This document shows, piece after piece, positions 36,311-45,798 of a stretch of DNA of 64,000 nucleotides; the first letter of the stretch is position 1; every line of letters begins with the position of its first letter. Source of the DNA: a bacterium (GTDB lineage: Bacteria; Planctomycetota; Planctomycetia; Planctomycetales; Planctomycetaceae); contig WGMU01000019.1 in NCBI GenBank assembly GCA_016124895.1, forward strand, positions 248,001 to 312,000, read 5' to 3'. Position numbers and translations under genes: made by a program. The notes under the pieces are model-generated. The model made no database searches. It saw only the letters and a list, made by a program, of their open reading frames with translations, and had not been told where the DNA came from.

Positions 36311-38524
36311 ATGCCGCGACGCGACCTGCGCATCAGTCGTCTGCCTGTCTCTCTTGTCCTGCTGCTGAGTTTTTTCTCCGCGTTGCGTTTCTCTGAAGCG
36401 GCCGGCCCTCGCGTGCTGCCGGAAGGCGAAGTCCCGAATGACGCGCGGCTTGGCGACCTGAAGGATCTCAACGGTTACTTCCCCTTTCAGCCGAGTGAGT
36501 CTCCGGAAGCCTGGGCGAAGCGCCGTGAGTACGTGAAGCGACAGATGCTGCTGGCCTGCGGGCTGTGGCCGATGCCGCCGCGTCCAGCGATCACCGCCGA
36601 AATTCATGGCCGCGTTGACCGCGATGAGTACACCGTTGATCGAGTCATTTTCGAGTCGAGTCCCGGTCTGCTGGTCACGGGCAGTCTCTACAAGCCGAAA
36701 AAGATTGACGGCAAGGCGCCGGTGATTCTCTGCCCGCACGGGCACTGGTCCAACGGCCGGTTCCATGATCACGGTGACGCGGGCATCAAGCGCGAACTCG
36801 ACAGCGACGCGGAGATCTTCGAAATCGGTGGCCGCCACCCGCTGCAGGCTCGCAGCGTCCAGCTCGCCCGGATGGGCTGCATCGTTTTTCTGTATGACAT
36901 GCAGGGTTACGCAGACGGTGGCTCGTTCACGTTCGAGCTGATTCACCGCTTCGGGAAGCAGCGGCCGGCACTCAGTTCACCGGACAACTGGGGCATGTTC
37001 AGCGCTCAGTCTGAACTGCGTCTGTTCAATGCCCTTGGTCTGCAGACGTGGAATTCGATCCGTGCCGTCGACTGGCTCAGCAGTCTGCCGGACGTCGACA
37101 CATCGCGTATCGGTGTGACCGGAGCCAGCGGTGGTGGCACGCAGACGTTTATGCTCGCAGCTCTCGACGACCGCATCGCCGCGGCATTTCCGGCGGTCAT
37201 GGTCAGCACCGCGATGCAGGGCGGCTGCACCTGCGAAAACGCGACGTACCTGCGCGTCAACACGGGCAATATCGAATTCGCTGCGATGGTCGCGCCGCGG
37301 CCGATCTACATGTCCGGTGCGAACGACTGGACAGTCGAAATCGAAAAGAAGGGGCTGCCGGAACTCAAGCAGCACTTTGCCATGCTGGGCGTACCGGACA
37401 ACGTCAACGCGAAGTGGTTTGACTACCCGCACAACTTCAATCGCCACAGCCGGGCGATGATGTACGACTTCTTCAATCGCTTTCTGAAGCTGGGCTTCGA
37501 TGAGATTGTCGAACGCGATTACGTCCCGCTGACTCAGGCAGAAGCAACCGTTTTCGACGACGCCAATCACCAGCCGCCGGAACGGACCGAAGAAGCCGAA
37601 GCTGCGCTGCTGGATTCGCTCGACGAATCCTGGCAGCAGGAATGGCTGCAGATCACGCCAACCAGCGAGAAGGGACTGGCTGCATTCCGGCGCGTTGTCG
37701 GCGGAGCGATCGATGTGATGGTTGGCCGCGGCATGAGCAACGTCGGCGATGTCGAGTACGACAAGAAGTCTGAAACCGAACGCGACGGCTATCACGAATA
37801 CACGGCGCTGCTGCGGGCGAAGAAGTTCGGCGAAGAGTTGCCGACGATCTTTCTGTACCCGACCGACTGGAATAACGAACTCGTCATCTGGATCGACGGT
37901 GCGGGAAAGTCGGGACTGTACGCGGATGATGGCTCTCTGATCGCCCCCGTCGCGAAACTCGTCAAAAAGGGCTACGCGATCGCCTCAGCCGATCTGCTCT
38001 ACACGGGCGAGTACCTCGAGGACGGCCAGTCACTGACTCAGGCCCGCGTCGTCAACAATCCGCGCGAGTTCGCCGGCTACACGCTCGGCTACAACCACTC
38101 GCTGTTTGCTCAGCGCGTTCACGACATCCTGACGCTGATTTCTTTCAGCCAGCGCTACAAATCGAAGCCGGAGCAGATTCACCTGGTCGGCGTCAACGGT
38201 GGCGGCATCTTCGCAGCGGCCGCGGGGGCACAGTCGCACGGAGCACTCGCCAGCCTGGCCGTTGACACACAGGGTTACCGGTTCGAGTCGATCACCGATA
38301 TTCGCGACGTCAACCTGTTCCCCGGCGCGGTCAAGTACGGCGACGTCCCGGCGTTGATTGCGCTGAATGCTCCGACGCGGACGTTCGTTGCGGGTGAGTC
38401 GCTCGACTCGGCCGAAGCGCTCGCCGCACCGTGGGCCGTCGGGAAAGCCGGAAATCAGATGACGCTGCACGGACGGACGGACGAGCCCGTACCGCTCCGT
38501 ATCGCCGAGTGGATCGCGGAGTAG
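36311..38524 (+). CDS. Secreted alpha/beta hydrolase (acetyl xylan esterase/dienelactone hydrolase-like)
   Basis: A 737-residue exported protein with a signal peptide (ISRLPVSLVLLLSFFSAL). The first half is an alpha/beta hydrolase: PVILCPHGHWSNG (oxyanion region), the nucleophile elbow VTGASGGGTQTF, and FDYPHNFNRHSR containing a candidate catalytic His. The second half (about 400-737) looks like a second hydrolase-like domain (LVGVNGGGIFAAAAGAQ, where the nucleophile Ser is replaced by Asn), so it may be a catalytically silent duplication. It probably deacetylates or cleaves esters on polysaccharide. No partner gene is adjacent. Confidence 0.8.
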   Translation: MPRRDLRISRLPVSLVLLLSFFSALRFSEAAGPRVLPEGEVPNDARLGDLKDLNGYFPFQPSESPEAWAKRREYVKRQMLLACGLWPMPPRPAITAEIHGRVDRDEYTVDRVIFESSPGLLVTGSLYKPKKIDGKAPVILCPHGHWSNGRFHDHGDAGIKRELDSDAEIFEIGGRHPLQARSVQLARMGCIVFLYDMQGYADGGSFTFELIHRFGKQRPALSSPDNWGMFSAQSELRLFNALGLQTWNSIRAVDWLSSLPDVDTSRIGVTGASGGGTQTFMLAALDDRIAAAFPAVMVSTAMQGGCTCENATYLRVNTGNIEFAAMVAPRPIYMSGANDWTVEIEKKGLPELKQHFAMLGVPDNVNAKWFDYPHNFNRHSRAMMYDFFNRFLKLGFDEIVERDYVPLTQAEATVFDDANHQPPERTEEAEAALLDSLDESWQQEWLQITPTSEKGLAAFRRVVGGAIDVMVGRGMSNVGDVEYDKKSETERDGYHEYTALLRAKKFGEELPTIFLYPTDWNNELVIWIDGAGKSGLYADDGSLIAPVAKLVKKGYAIASADLLYTGEYLEDGQSLTQARVVNNPREFAGYTLGYNHSLFAQRVHDILTLISFSQRYKSKPEQIHLVGVNGGGIFAAAAGAQSHGALASLAVDTQGYRFESITDIRDVNLFPGAVKYGDVPALIALNAPTRTFVAGESLDSAEALAAPWAVGKAGNQMTLHGRTDEPVPLRIAEWIAE

Positions 38525-38531
38525 CCTCCGT

Positions 38532-38554
38532 AGGACGGTTTGTTAATCCGTCCT
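38532..38554. repeat. Hairpin after the hydrolase gene
   Basis: aggacgg (38532-38538) and ccgtcct (38548-38554) form a 7-bp stem with a 9-base AT-rich loop, 8 bp after the hydrolase stop codon. There is no T-tract. The motif resembles short planctomycete intergenic repeats, recalled and not searched. Confidence 0.35.
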
Positions 38555-38590
38555 GAGTGAGTCTGCGACGCTGTCTCCGAAAGTTGCACC

Positions 38591-39388
38591 ATGCCTCACC
38601 GAAAGTCCTCTGCTCGAACTCCCTGGTTGATCGGGATGCTGCACTGTCCGCCGTTGCCGGGGAGTCCGCGGTTCGGTGGCGATTCGGCGGCGGTGTTCGA
38701 TCACGTGCTCAGCGATGCCGAGCGGCTCGTTGCGGGCGGGTTTCATTCGCTGATGCTGGAAAACTTCGGTGACACTCCATTTCTGCCGGGCGACGTTTCG
38801 CCGGTCACGATTGCCCATCTAACGATGCTCGCGCGCGAAGTCCGTGTGCGGTATCCGAAAATTGAACTCGGTATCAATGTCCTGCGGAACGACGGCCGTG
38901 CGGCACTGGCGATCGCTCACGCGGTCGGGGCTCGCTTCATCCGAGTCAACGTTCTGTGCGGCGCCCGAGTGACGGATCAGGGCCTGATTCAGGGTATTGC
39001 TCACGATCTGCTGCGTCTGCGGAGTCAGCTCCGCGCGACAGACATCCGCATTCTGGCCGACGTCGACGTCAAGCACTCGGCGCCGCTGTCTGCACGTCCG
39101 ATCAGAATCGAAGTCACAGATGCCATCGAGCGCGGCCACGCGGATGCGATCATCGTCTCGGGTGCAGCAACCGGATCGGCCGTCGACACTGCGCAACTCG
39201 AAGACGCCGTCTCGGCTGCGGCCGGAACTCCCGTCCTGATCGGCAGCGGTGTCACCGGGCAGAACGTTGCCACACTGCTGAAGCTGGCCGACGGAGCGAT
39301 CATCGGCTCGTCGCTGAAAGTCGACGGCCAGGTGACCGCACCCGTCGACGTCACCCGAGTCCAGCAACTGCTGGCCGCCGCGCAGTAA
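38591..39388 (+). CDS. BtpA/SgcQ-family protein
   Basis: A 265-residue TIM-barrel protein of the BtpA family, named for a photosystem I assembly factor in cyanobacteria but widespread in non-phototrophs. Family landmarks: LIGMLHCPPLPGSP at the N-terminus, GFHSLMLENFGDTPF, ELGINVLRNDGRAAL, FIRVNVLCGARVTDQG, and the phosphate-binding-like ends PVLIGSGVTGQN and GAIIGSSLKVDG. The fold suggests a sugar- or nucleotide-phosphate enzyme; the reaction is unknown. It lies 99 bp before the VWA gene on the same strand. Confidence 0.92.
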   Translation: MPHRKSSARTPWLIGMLHCPPLPGSPRFGGDSAAVFDHVLSDAERLVAGGFHSLMLENFGDTPFLPGDVSPVTIAHLTMLAREVRVRYPKIELGINVLRNDGRAALAIAHAVGARFIRVNVLCGARVTDQGLIQGIAHDLLRLRSQLRATDIRILADVDVKHSAPLSARPIRIEVTDAIERGHADAIIVSGAATGSAVDTAQLEDAVSAAAGTPVLIGSGVTGQNVATLLKLADGAIIGSSLKVDGQVTAPVDVTRVQQLLAAAQ

Positions 39389-39487
39389 TCGAGTGGTCGG
39401 CAATCAATCGTCGTCTAAACTCTGAGCTTCCAGGACTCTCGTTTGTTTATCCGCTCGCTTATCAGTTCAGCGAACTGACAGTCGATC

Positions 39488-40624
39488 ATGCCCGACTTTG
39501 AATATTCACGCTGGGACGGTTCGCAGGAGTTTACTCCGCAGTCGGCGGACAAGCTGTTTGATCAGCTCAGTGAGTACATGCTCGATTATGGCGAGTATGT
39601 GCTCGATAACCTGGATGACCTCAACGAGGAACATCCGGACGTTGTCGACAAGCTGCTGCAGAGAGGATTCGTCGAGCGGGATGAGAACGGCCGTTTTCAG
39701 GTGACGCCCAAAGGTGTGCGCCGCGTCGAGAGCCGGGCACTCGAAGAGTTGTTCAACATCACTCGCAAGGACAGCGTCGGCAAACATGAGACGGAATTCC
39801 GTGGTGCCGGGCAGACGGTGCATGAGGAGTCGAAGCCGTACGAGTACGGCGATCCGATCTCGAATCTCAACGCACACGAGACGCTGCGCAACGCGATGCT
39901 GCGGCAGGGCAGCGGTACTCCGATCCGCATCGAGCACGACGACCTGGTGGTTCATGACACAGAGTATCAGACGTCGTGCGCGACGGTCGTGCTGATCGAC
40001 ATGTCCGGCAGCATGAGTCGGTTCGGCAAGTATGGTCAGGCGAAGAAGGTCGCGATGGCGCTGCAGGGACTCGTCCGCGGACGCTACCAGGGCGACTTTC
40101 TGCAGATCGTCGGTTTCTACAGTTACGCGAACGCGATGACCGAACGCGAACTGCTGTACTCAGCCCCGAAGCCCGTCAGCATTGTCGATCCGCGCGTGCA
40201 TCTGCGGATCAACCTTGATCAGACGCCGGGCTTCGTGCCCGAGCATTTCACGAATATCCATGTCGGCCTGCAGTTCGCTCGCCGCATTCTGCAGAAGCAA
40301 CCCGCTGCCAACCGGCAGATCATCACCATCACCGATGGCGAACCGACCGCGCATATCGAGGGCCGCGATCTGCTGCTGATTTATCCGCCCTCGGAACGCA
40401 CGGCGAAGATCACGCTGACCGAAGTGAAGAAGTGCGCTCAGGCGGGAATTCATCTGTCGAGCTTTGCGCTGATCGACGACTACTTCTATCTGGGGCTGGT
40501 CAACTTCGTCGAGCAGATGGCACGCGTGTCCGGCGGAGTCGCCGCCTACTGCAACTCAAGCGACCTGGGCAATATAGTCATTGACAGTTTCGCTCAGGGA
40601 CGCCGCCGCCGGCGCGCGATGTGA
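39488..40624 (+). CDS. VWA-domain protein
   Basis: A 378-residue cytosolic protein. Residues 1-150 form a helical N-terminal domain (SEYMLDYGEYVLDNLDDL) with a winged-helix-like part. A von Willebrand A domain fills about 155-375 with a full MIDAS set: DMSGSMS, a Thr in EHFTNIHVG and ITITDGEP. Such proteins usually work with a MoxR or magnesium-chelatase-like AAA ATPase, which is not encoded in this window. The very basic C-terminus (GRRRRRAM) may bind nucleic acid or membrane. Confidence 0.88.
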   Translation: MPDFEYSRWDGSQEFTPQSADKLFDQLSEYMLDYGEYVLDNLDDLNEEHPDVVDKLLQRGFVERDENGRFQVTPKGVRRVESRALEELFNITRKDSVGKHETEFRGAGQTVHEESKPYEYGDPISNLNAHETLRNAMLRQGSGTPIRIEHDDLVVHDTEYQTSCATVVLIDMSGSMSRFGKYGQAKKVAMALQGLVRGRYQGDFLQIVGFYSYANAMTERELLYSAPKPVSIVDPRVHLRINLDQTPGFVPEHFTNIHVGLQFARRILQKQPAANRQIITITDGEPTAHIEGRDLLLIYPPSERTAKITLTEVKKCAQAGIHLSSFALIDDYFYLGLVNFVEQMARVSGGVAAYCNSSDLGNIVIDSFAQGRRRRRAM

Positions 40625-40675
40625 GACGACGCGAGACGTTTCCTCAAGGACAGACATTCCGCCGAACAGCGACAG

Positions 40676-41299
40676 CTACTTCGTGTCAGATGCTGGTTCG
40701 CTGACACCGAACACGGCATCGGATTTCGGCTCTGGTACGTGGCACTGAGTGCAGCGGGCTCGTTCGGGATGTTTGCAGACGATCTCTGGCCGGGCAGCCG
40801 GGCCACTGTGGCAGGCGTTGCAGTCATTGCGCATCTGCAGCGAATGAGGGATCGTCGGCGGTGCAGCGGAGTGAGCTCGCGATCCCTGCGTTCGCGTCAA
40901 AGTCAGACGCTCAAAGTCGCTGGCGACGAATTCGTCGTCCGTGAACCGGAACGCGTGGCACTGACGGCAGCGCGACTCTTCGCTCATGCCTGGCGTCTTT
41001 GTGTGCGGGTTGGCCGGCGCGAAACCGAGCGGTGGCCTGTTTGTCCCTTTGGGCGTGTGGCAGGTCACACATTGCCCCGTCAGCGGCGGATGCGGAATGA
41101 CCGGTGGGGCTCCGACATACTGGCGCCGCTGAGCCCGGACCGCGTGCGAGGCCGGCGCGGCTTCAACGCTCGGAGCTTCCTCGCGGTTCCATAAAACAAT
41201 TGCGACCAGGATCGCCGCGATGACGCCCAGAGTGAACGGCCGCCAGCTTCGCCGCGCGTCCGGTGATCGTCGGTCAGAGGTGAGAAGAGATTCCGTCAT
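40676..41299 (-). CDS. Tetraheme NapB-like cytochrome c (tandem-duplicated)
   Basis: A 207-residue periplasmic cytochrome held by one N-terminal helix (about 22-38). Four haem sites are present: CVTCH (77-81), CRQCH (111-115), CNACH (160-164), CTQCH (183-187). The second half (PPTIPHSLQMRNDCNACH ... RCTQCHVPEP) has the pattern of NapB, the diheme subunit of periplasmic nitrate reductase. The first half repeats it (PPVIPHPPLTGQCVTCH), which suggests an internal duplication. It follows napA by 3 bp and should pass electrons to it. Confidence 0.85.
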   Translation of the reverse strand: MTESLLTSDRRSPDARRSWRPFTLGVIAAILVAIVLWNREEAPSVEAAPASHAVRAQRRQYVGAPPVIPHPPLTGQCVTCHTPKGTNRPPLGFAPANPHTKTPGMSEESRCRQCHAFRFTDDEFVASDFERLTLTRTQGSRAHSAAPPTIPHSLQMRNDCNACHSGPAARPEIVCKHPERARCTQCHVPEPKSDAVFGVSEPASDTK

Positions 41300-41302
41300 G
41301 GC

Positions 41303-43669
41303 TCACACCTTTTCCACTCGAACAGCGCACTTCTTGTAATCCGGCTCTTTGCTGATGCAGTCCATCGCGTCGAGCGTCAGCACGTTCGCAAGCCGCAGTT
41401 CGTCGAAGAACGGAATGAAGACAGACCCGCGCGGCGGACGTCCACGCTCATCGATCTTTACCTTCAATTCCACCGAACCTCGCCGGCTGGAAACTCGAAC
41501 CCGCTGGCCGTTCTCGATACCCAGTTCGGCGGCGTCCGAGCGGCTCAGTTCAACATACGCTTCCGGGACGGCCTGGTGCAGCTCTTTGACTCGCCGCGTC
41601 ATTGAACCCGTGTGCCAGTGTTCGAGCACGCGACCTGTCGACAGCCACAGCGGGTATTCCTCATCCGGAACTTCAGCCGGTGGCTGATACGGACGCAGCC
41701 AGACCGCGGCCTTCTCGCCGTAGCCTTTGGCTTTGTAGAAGTGGACGCCGGACGCCTTCATCACGTATGGATCCTCACCGGCCATGTAGCGGTACTTTGT
41801 TTCCTTTCCGTCGACGACAGGCCAGCGCAGGCCGCGCGATCCCTTGAGCTGTTCATAACTCGCCAGGTCCTTGCCGTGTCCGAACCCGAATCTGCGGTAC
41901 TCCTCAAACATCGGTTCGTGCCAGTTGTCTTCCGGCCACGGAAAGAGGTTTTCCATGCCCATTCGCTTCGCGACCTGAATGATCTGCCAGGCGTCTTCCT
42001 TCGCTTCGCCCGGCGGCTCGGCCAGCTTGTTCCACTGCTGCGTGCGGCGTTCCGAATTCCCGAACAGACCTTCGCGTTCGACCCAGGCGGCCGACGGGAG
42101 AATGAGATCGGCGACGGCGGTTGTCGGCGTTGGATAGATATCGCTGACGACAATGAAGCGGCCATCGTTCGGCTTCCGCTCGAAACGCGTCAGGTTCGGC
42201 AGGCTGACCCACGGATTGGTGACTTGAATCCACATCGCTTTGATGTCGCCGCGGCTGAGGGCGCGGAACATATCGACCGCGTGATAGCCGGGCTTCGGAT
42301 TGATCGTGCCTTCCGGCAGATTCCAGATGTCTTCCACTGTGGCACGATGCTCGGGGTTCATCACAACCATGTCTGCAGGCAGGCGATTTGACAGCGTGCC
42401 GACTTCGCGCGCCGTTCCGCAGGCCGACGGTTGCCCCGTCAGGCTGAACGGATTGCTGCCCGGTCGGCTGATTTTGCCGGTCAGCAGATGCAGGTCGGTG
42501 ATGAGATTGTTCATCCAGGTGCCGCGCGTGTGCTGATTCACCCCCATGCACCACAGGCTGACGGTGCCACGGCTCGAATCGCCATACATGTCGGCCAGCA
42601 GCCGGATCTGAGCCTCAGAGACTCCGGTGATCTCGCTGACTTTGGCCGGCGTGTAGTCCTGGAGAAACTCACGCATCTCGTCGAGCGAACTGTCGCGAGC
42701 TTCGTCTTTGAAGCCGTAGTGTTCGGTCTGATCGCCGAAGCAGCCGTATCCGATTTTGTCGAGGTCCTCGATGCCGCGTTTGAAGACGACGTTCTCTTCG
42801 ATAAACGCTTTGTCGATCCGGCCGGATGCGATCAGCAGGTGCAGGATGCCATTGGCGAGTGCGAGGTCGCTGCCCGGTTTGATTTCAATATACACGTCGG
42901 CGTACTGCGACGTCGGCGTCCAGCGAGTGGCGATATCAACGATGCGGACGCCGCCGTCTTTGCGCTTATGTTCGAGGATCCGGCTGAACAGCACCGGGTG
43001 CATTTCAGCCATGTTGTTGCCCCACAGGATGAAGTCGTCACCGGCTTCAAAGTCATCGTAGCAGCCCATCGGCTCGTCGCTCTGAAACTGCGTCATGAAT
43101 CCCATCACGGCGCTGGCCATGCACAGTCGCGCATTCGGGTCGATATTGTTGCTCTTCATGCCGCCTTTGACCCATTTGAGCGCGGCATAGCCATCGAAGA
43201 TCGTCCACTGGCCTGAGCCGTACACCGCGACGGCTTCAGGGCCATGTTCCTTCAACGTCGTCTGGAACTTTTCGGCGATCAGATCGAGTGCTTCGTCCCA
43301 CGAAATCTTTTCGAAGCCCTGGCCGTCGGCCTTGCGTTTCATCGGGAACTTCAGGCGATCTCTGCCGTACAGCATCGCCGGCAGGTGGTAGCCCTTCACG
43401 CAGAGCAGGCCGCGATTCACGGACGCTTCCTTGTCGCCGCGCACGGCAGCGACTTTGCCGTCCTTGACGCCGACCTCGACGCCGCAGCCGGTTCCGCAGT
43501 AACGGCAGGGTGCTTTGTCCCACTGCAGTGAGGGGTCGTTCGGATCGCCAGCGATCTGTGTGAGTTCGGGTTCTTTGCCGCACGACGCGAGCGTGACCGC
43601 GCTGGCGGCAACGCCGAGTTCGACGAGGAACGTCCGGCGGTCGGTCCCGGCTGAATCTTGTCCGGTCAT
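41303..43669 (-). CDS. napA: Periplasmic nitrate reductase catalytic subunit
   Basis: A 788-residue molybdopterin oxidoreductase that reduces nitrate to nitrite in the periplasm. The ATG at 43669 begins a twin-arginine signal (DRRTFLVELGVAASAV) with a Cys30 that could be lipidated (TLASCGKE). The 4Fe-4S cluster ligands are Cys55, Cys58, Cys62 and Cys90. Cys183 (NARLCMASAV) is the expected molybdenum ligand, as in Nap-type and not Nar-type enzymes. Molybdopterin-contact segments (GNNMAEMHPV, NPWVSLPNLTRFE, LSTGRVLEHWHTG) follow. No napC, napD, napG or napH is beside it. It is 64 bp downstream of a globin gene. Confidence 0.95.
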   Translation of the reverse strand: MTGQDSAGTDRRTFLVELGVAASAVTLASCGKEPELTQIAGDPNDPSLQWDKAPCRYCGTGCGVEVGVKDGKVAAVRGDKEASVNRGLLCVKGYHLPAMLYGRDRLKFPMKRKADGQGFEKISWDEALDLIAEKFQTTLKEHGPEAVAVYGSGQWTIFDGYAALKWVKGGMKSNNIDPNARLCMASAVMGFMTQFQSDEPMGCYDDFEAGDDFILWGNNMAEMHPVLFSRILEHKRKDGGVRIVDIATRWTPTSQYADVYIEIKPGSDLALANGILHLLIASGRIDKAFIEENVVFKRGIEDLDKIGYGCFGDQTEHYGFKDEARDSSLDEMREFLQDYTPAKVSEITGVSEAQIRLLADMYGDSSRGTVSLWCMGVNQHTRGTWMNNLITDLHLLTGKISRPGSNPFSLTGQPSACGTAREVGTLSNRLPADMVVMNPEHRATVEDIWNLPEGTINPKPGYHAVDMFRALSRGDIKAMWIQVTNPWVSLPNLTRFERKPNDGRFIVVSDIYPTPTTAVADLILPSAAWVEREGLFGNSERRTQQWNKLAEPPGEAKEDAWQIIQVAKRMGMENLFPWPEDNWHEPMFEEYRRFGFGHGKDLASYEQLKGSRGLRWPVVDGKETKYRYMAGEDPYVMKASGVHFYKAKGYGEKAAVWLRPYQPPAEVPDEEYPLWLSTGRVLEHWHTGSMTRRVKELHQAVPEAYVELSRSDAAELGIENGQRVRVSSRRGSVELKVKIDERGRPPRGSVFIPFFDELRLANVLTLDAMDCISKEPDYKKCAVRVEKV

Positions 43670-43733
43670 GGTGTGACTTTCTGGTATTCCGTGAGGCTTC
43701 GGCACGATGCCCTGCGATTGCGGGCTGCGGTGT

Positions 43734-44144
43734 TCAGATCGCAGCCGACGAGAGCTGATAGCCCTCAATGATTCTGTCGATCGACTGGTTGAGCGCCTCG
43801 ATCCATTCCGTCTCGAGCGTTCCGGTCCAGTCGCTGCCGTGAAACTCTTCCAGCGCATCAAGCAGGCTGTCGCGCCATTCGGCGTACAGTTCCTGCGGAA
43901 TGCCCCTCTGGCGATGTTTAAACCCGAGCACGCGCAGGTATTCGGTGACGGCCTCGTACCGATGCGAGCTGACCTGTTCGACAACCTGCAGCGACCTTCG
44001 CAGAATCGCTGCCTGGTACGTCATGCTGATGCCTTCAAAGAAGTCCTGCGCCTGTGGCACCTGCCCGAAAAAACGGTCGTAGAAGCGGGGAGCCAGCGAG
44101 CCTGCCTCCGACAGGCTCTTCGTGACGCTCTCTGTAAGATTCAT
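43734..44144 (-). CDS. Globin-family protein (second globin of the nitrogen operon)
   Basis: A 136-residue globin. The ATG at 44144 is preceded by a strong GGAGGAG and is preferred to an upstream in-frame start. The globin fold is seen in FYDRFFGQVPQAQDFFEG (B/C helices) and FKHRQRGIPQELYAEWRDSLL, which supplies the proximal His and F/G region. It has no reductase or signal peptide. Placed between the HAO-like gene and napA, it probably binds NO or a related intermediate. Direct neighbour spacing is 52 bp and 64 bp. Confidence 0.85.
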   Translation of the reverse strand: MNLTESVTKSLSEAGSLAPRFYDRFFGQVPQAQDFFEGISMTYQAAILRRSLQVVEQVSSHRYEAVTEYLRVLGFKHRQRGIPQELYAEWRDSLLDALEEFHGSDWTGTLETEWIEALNQSIDRIIEGYQLSSAAI

Positions 44145-44196
44145 TAGCTGCTCCTCCGCGTCCGGTGGCGGCTGAACGGGGCCGTCGCCGCGGTAC

Positions 44197-45798
44197 TCAC
44201 TCCGCGGCAGCCGTTTTCTCAGCGGGCGGCTCCTTCCAGGCGTGTTCCGGTCGAGCAAGGATCTCGTTGATGACTTTTTCGACGGCGTCGGCCTGTTCGG
44301 TTCTGCCGACCACGCGGGCGTGCTCGATGATCTCGCGCGCCTGAGGAATCAACTTCTGGTAGAAGCGTTCGGCAACTTCGTACATGCCGTGCCAGTGGGC
44401 ATAGTCGGGAGCCATCATCGCAGCACCGTGACGGGCTCGGCGGCCTTCGTGGTGCCAGAGATAGAACCAGGTCCACTCGATTTCTTCGTCAAACTGCGTC
44501 TTCGTCGTCAGGCCCTGTGCGGCAAGTTCCTTCATGATCGACTCACCCGGCTTGCCGAACTTTTCGTTGTAGAGCACCACAAAGTCGTCGTACTGCTTGT
44601 AGAACGAGCTGACGTAATCCGGTGTGTGGCAATGGTGGCAGACCTGCTTCATGTTCGTCCGCTTCTCTTCCGCGGAGAACGCGATCAGTGAGCGACGTTT
44701 GGCCGGATCGGTTTCGCCGACGATCTTGCCATCGGCATCGGTGTCGAGCACTTTGCTGACAGCCGGGCGGTTGCTCCACGAGATGCGTTTGCCGGGGTCG
44801 TGAGTGACCTCGCCACCCTTCGAGTTCGCCGACATATGGCACGTCGCACAGGTTGGAGCCTGCGAATAGTCCTCGCCGAGTACCCACTTCTCCGCGTCGA
44901 GATTCATGTGTTCCTTGAGGTCGCGGTAGGCGACACCGTGCTTGGATTCTTCAAAGATTTCCTTCTGCGGATGGTCCGGGCCGAGATGGCACTTGCCGCA
45001 GTTTTCCGGCTGCCGGGCTCGCCGTGGCGAGAAGTCGTGCCGGCTGTGACAGGCCGAGCAGGAACCCAGCGAGCCGTCGAGGTTCAGTCGGCCGATGCCG
45101 GTATTCGGCCACGAGGACGGGTGGTACTTCGGTTTCCCGCTTTCGTCTTTGACGATCTGATCGAGGATCGCGAGATTCGTTGGAACACCGTCCGGTCCGG
45201 GCTTCAACTGGTCGACCGTGATGCCGTTGCCGTCGCGTCCGACCAGTGCGACTTTCGACCCGTGACACTGCTGACAGCCAACGAACGAACTTGCCATGCC
45301 ATTGACTTCGGTAATCTCGGGTCGTCCCGGTGTCGGCGAATGCGGATTAAACGGCACCCGTGAACCTTCGACCGTTTCGGCCAGGAAGTTGTCCAGCGAC
45401 GCGAGAATGTTGCCAGCCTTCGCATGATGGCTGTGCATGAACTCCTCGGTTTCCTTCTTGTGGCAGCGTCCGCAGTCCTTCGGAGTGACGACCGTCGCGA
45501 TCAGGGCACCGTGGTGCGTGAACGCATCGACGTCGTTCTTTTCCGCCTTGTGGCACTCGACACAGCCGACGCCTTTGCGGGCGTGCGTCGAGCCTTTCCA
45601 GTGATCGATGATTCCCGGCGACTGCTTGCCGTGACATTCGACGCAGCTCTGCGACGCGGCGGGTACCGCGATATGAGCTGCAGCAAGGCCGACCTCTTCG
45701 CGTTTACGAGCGACCTCCATCGCCTGTACGAGGACAAGCGAGGCCAGAAAGACCATGCCCAGAAAGCCGATGATGTAGCGCTTCGTTTCCAGTTTCAT
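44197..45798 (-). CDS. Octaheme hydroxylamine oxidoreductase-like cytochrome c
   Basis: A 533-residue periplasmic multiheme cytochrome with an N-terminal signal/anchor (residues 8-27). It has exactly eight CxxCH sites, starting at residues 52, 79, 109, 175, 247, 267, 317 and 387, as in HAO. The spacing and the region after heme 8 (RRARHGAAMMAPDYAHWHGMYE) fit HAO. Tyr466 and Tyr473 lie where the tyrosine cross-linked to the P460 haem is expected in true HAO; only an alignment can say whether one corresponds. Homologues reduce nitrite or oxidise hydroxylamine. The Nap and Hcp neighbours suggest nitrite-to-hydroxylamine reduction or hydroxylamine detoxification. Confidence 0.88.
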   Translation of the reverse strand: MKLETKRYIIGFLGMVFLASLVLVQAMEVARKREEVGLAAAHIAVPAASQSCVECHGKQSPGIIDHWKGSTHARKGVGCVECHKAEKNDVDAFTHHGALIATVVTPKDCGRCHKKETEEFMHSHHAKAGNILASLDNFLAETVEGSRVPFNPHSPTPGRPEITEVNGMASSFVGCQQCHGSKVALVGRDGNGITVDQLKPGPDGVPTNLAILDQIVKDESGKPKYHPSSWPNTGIGRLNLDGSLGSCSACHSRHDFSPRRARQPENCGKCHLGPDHPQKEIFEESKHGVAYRDLKEHMNLDAEKWVLGEDYSQAPTCATCHMSANSKGGEVTHDPGKRISWSNRPAVSKVLDTDADGKIVGETDPAKRRSLIAFSAEEKRTNMKQVCHHCHTPDYVSSFYKQYDDFVVLYNEKFGKPGESIMKELAAQGLTTKTQFDEEIEWTWFYLWHHEGRRARHGAAMMAPDYAHWHGMYEVAERFYQKLIPQAREIIEHARVVGRTEQADAVEKVINEILARPEHAWKEPPAEKTAAAE

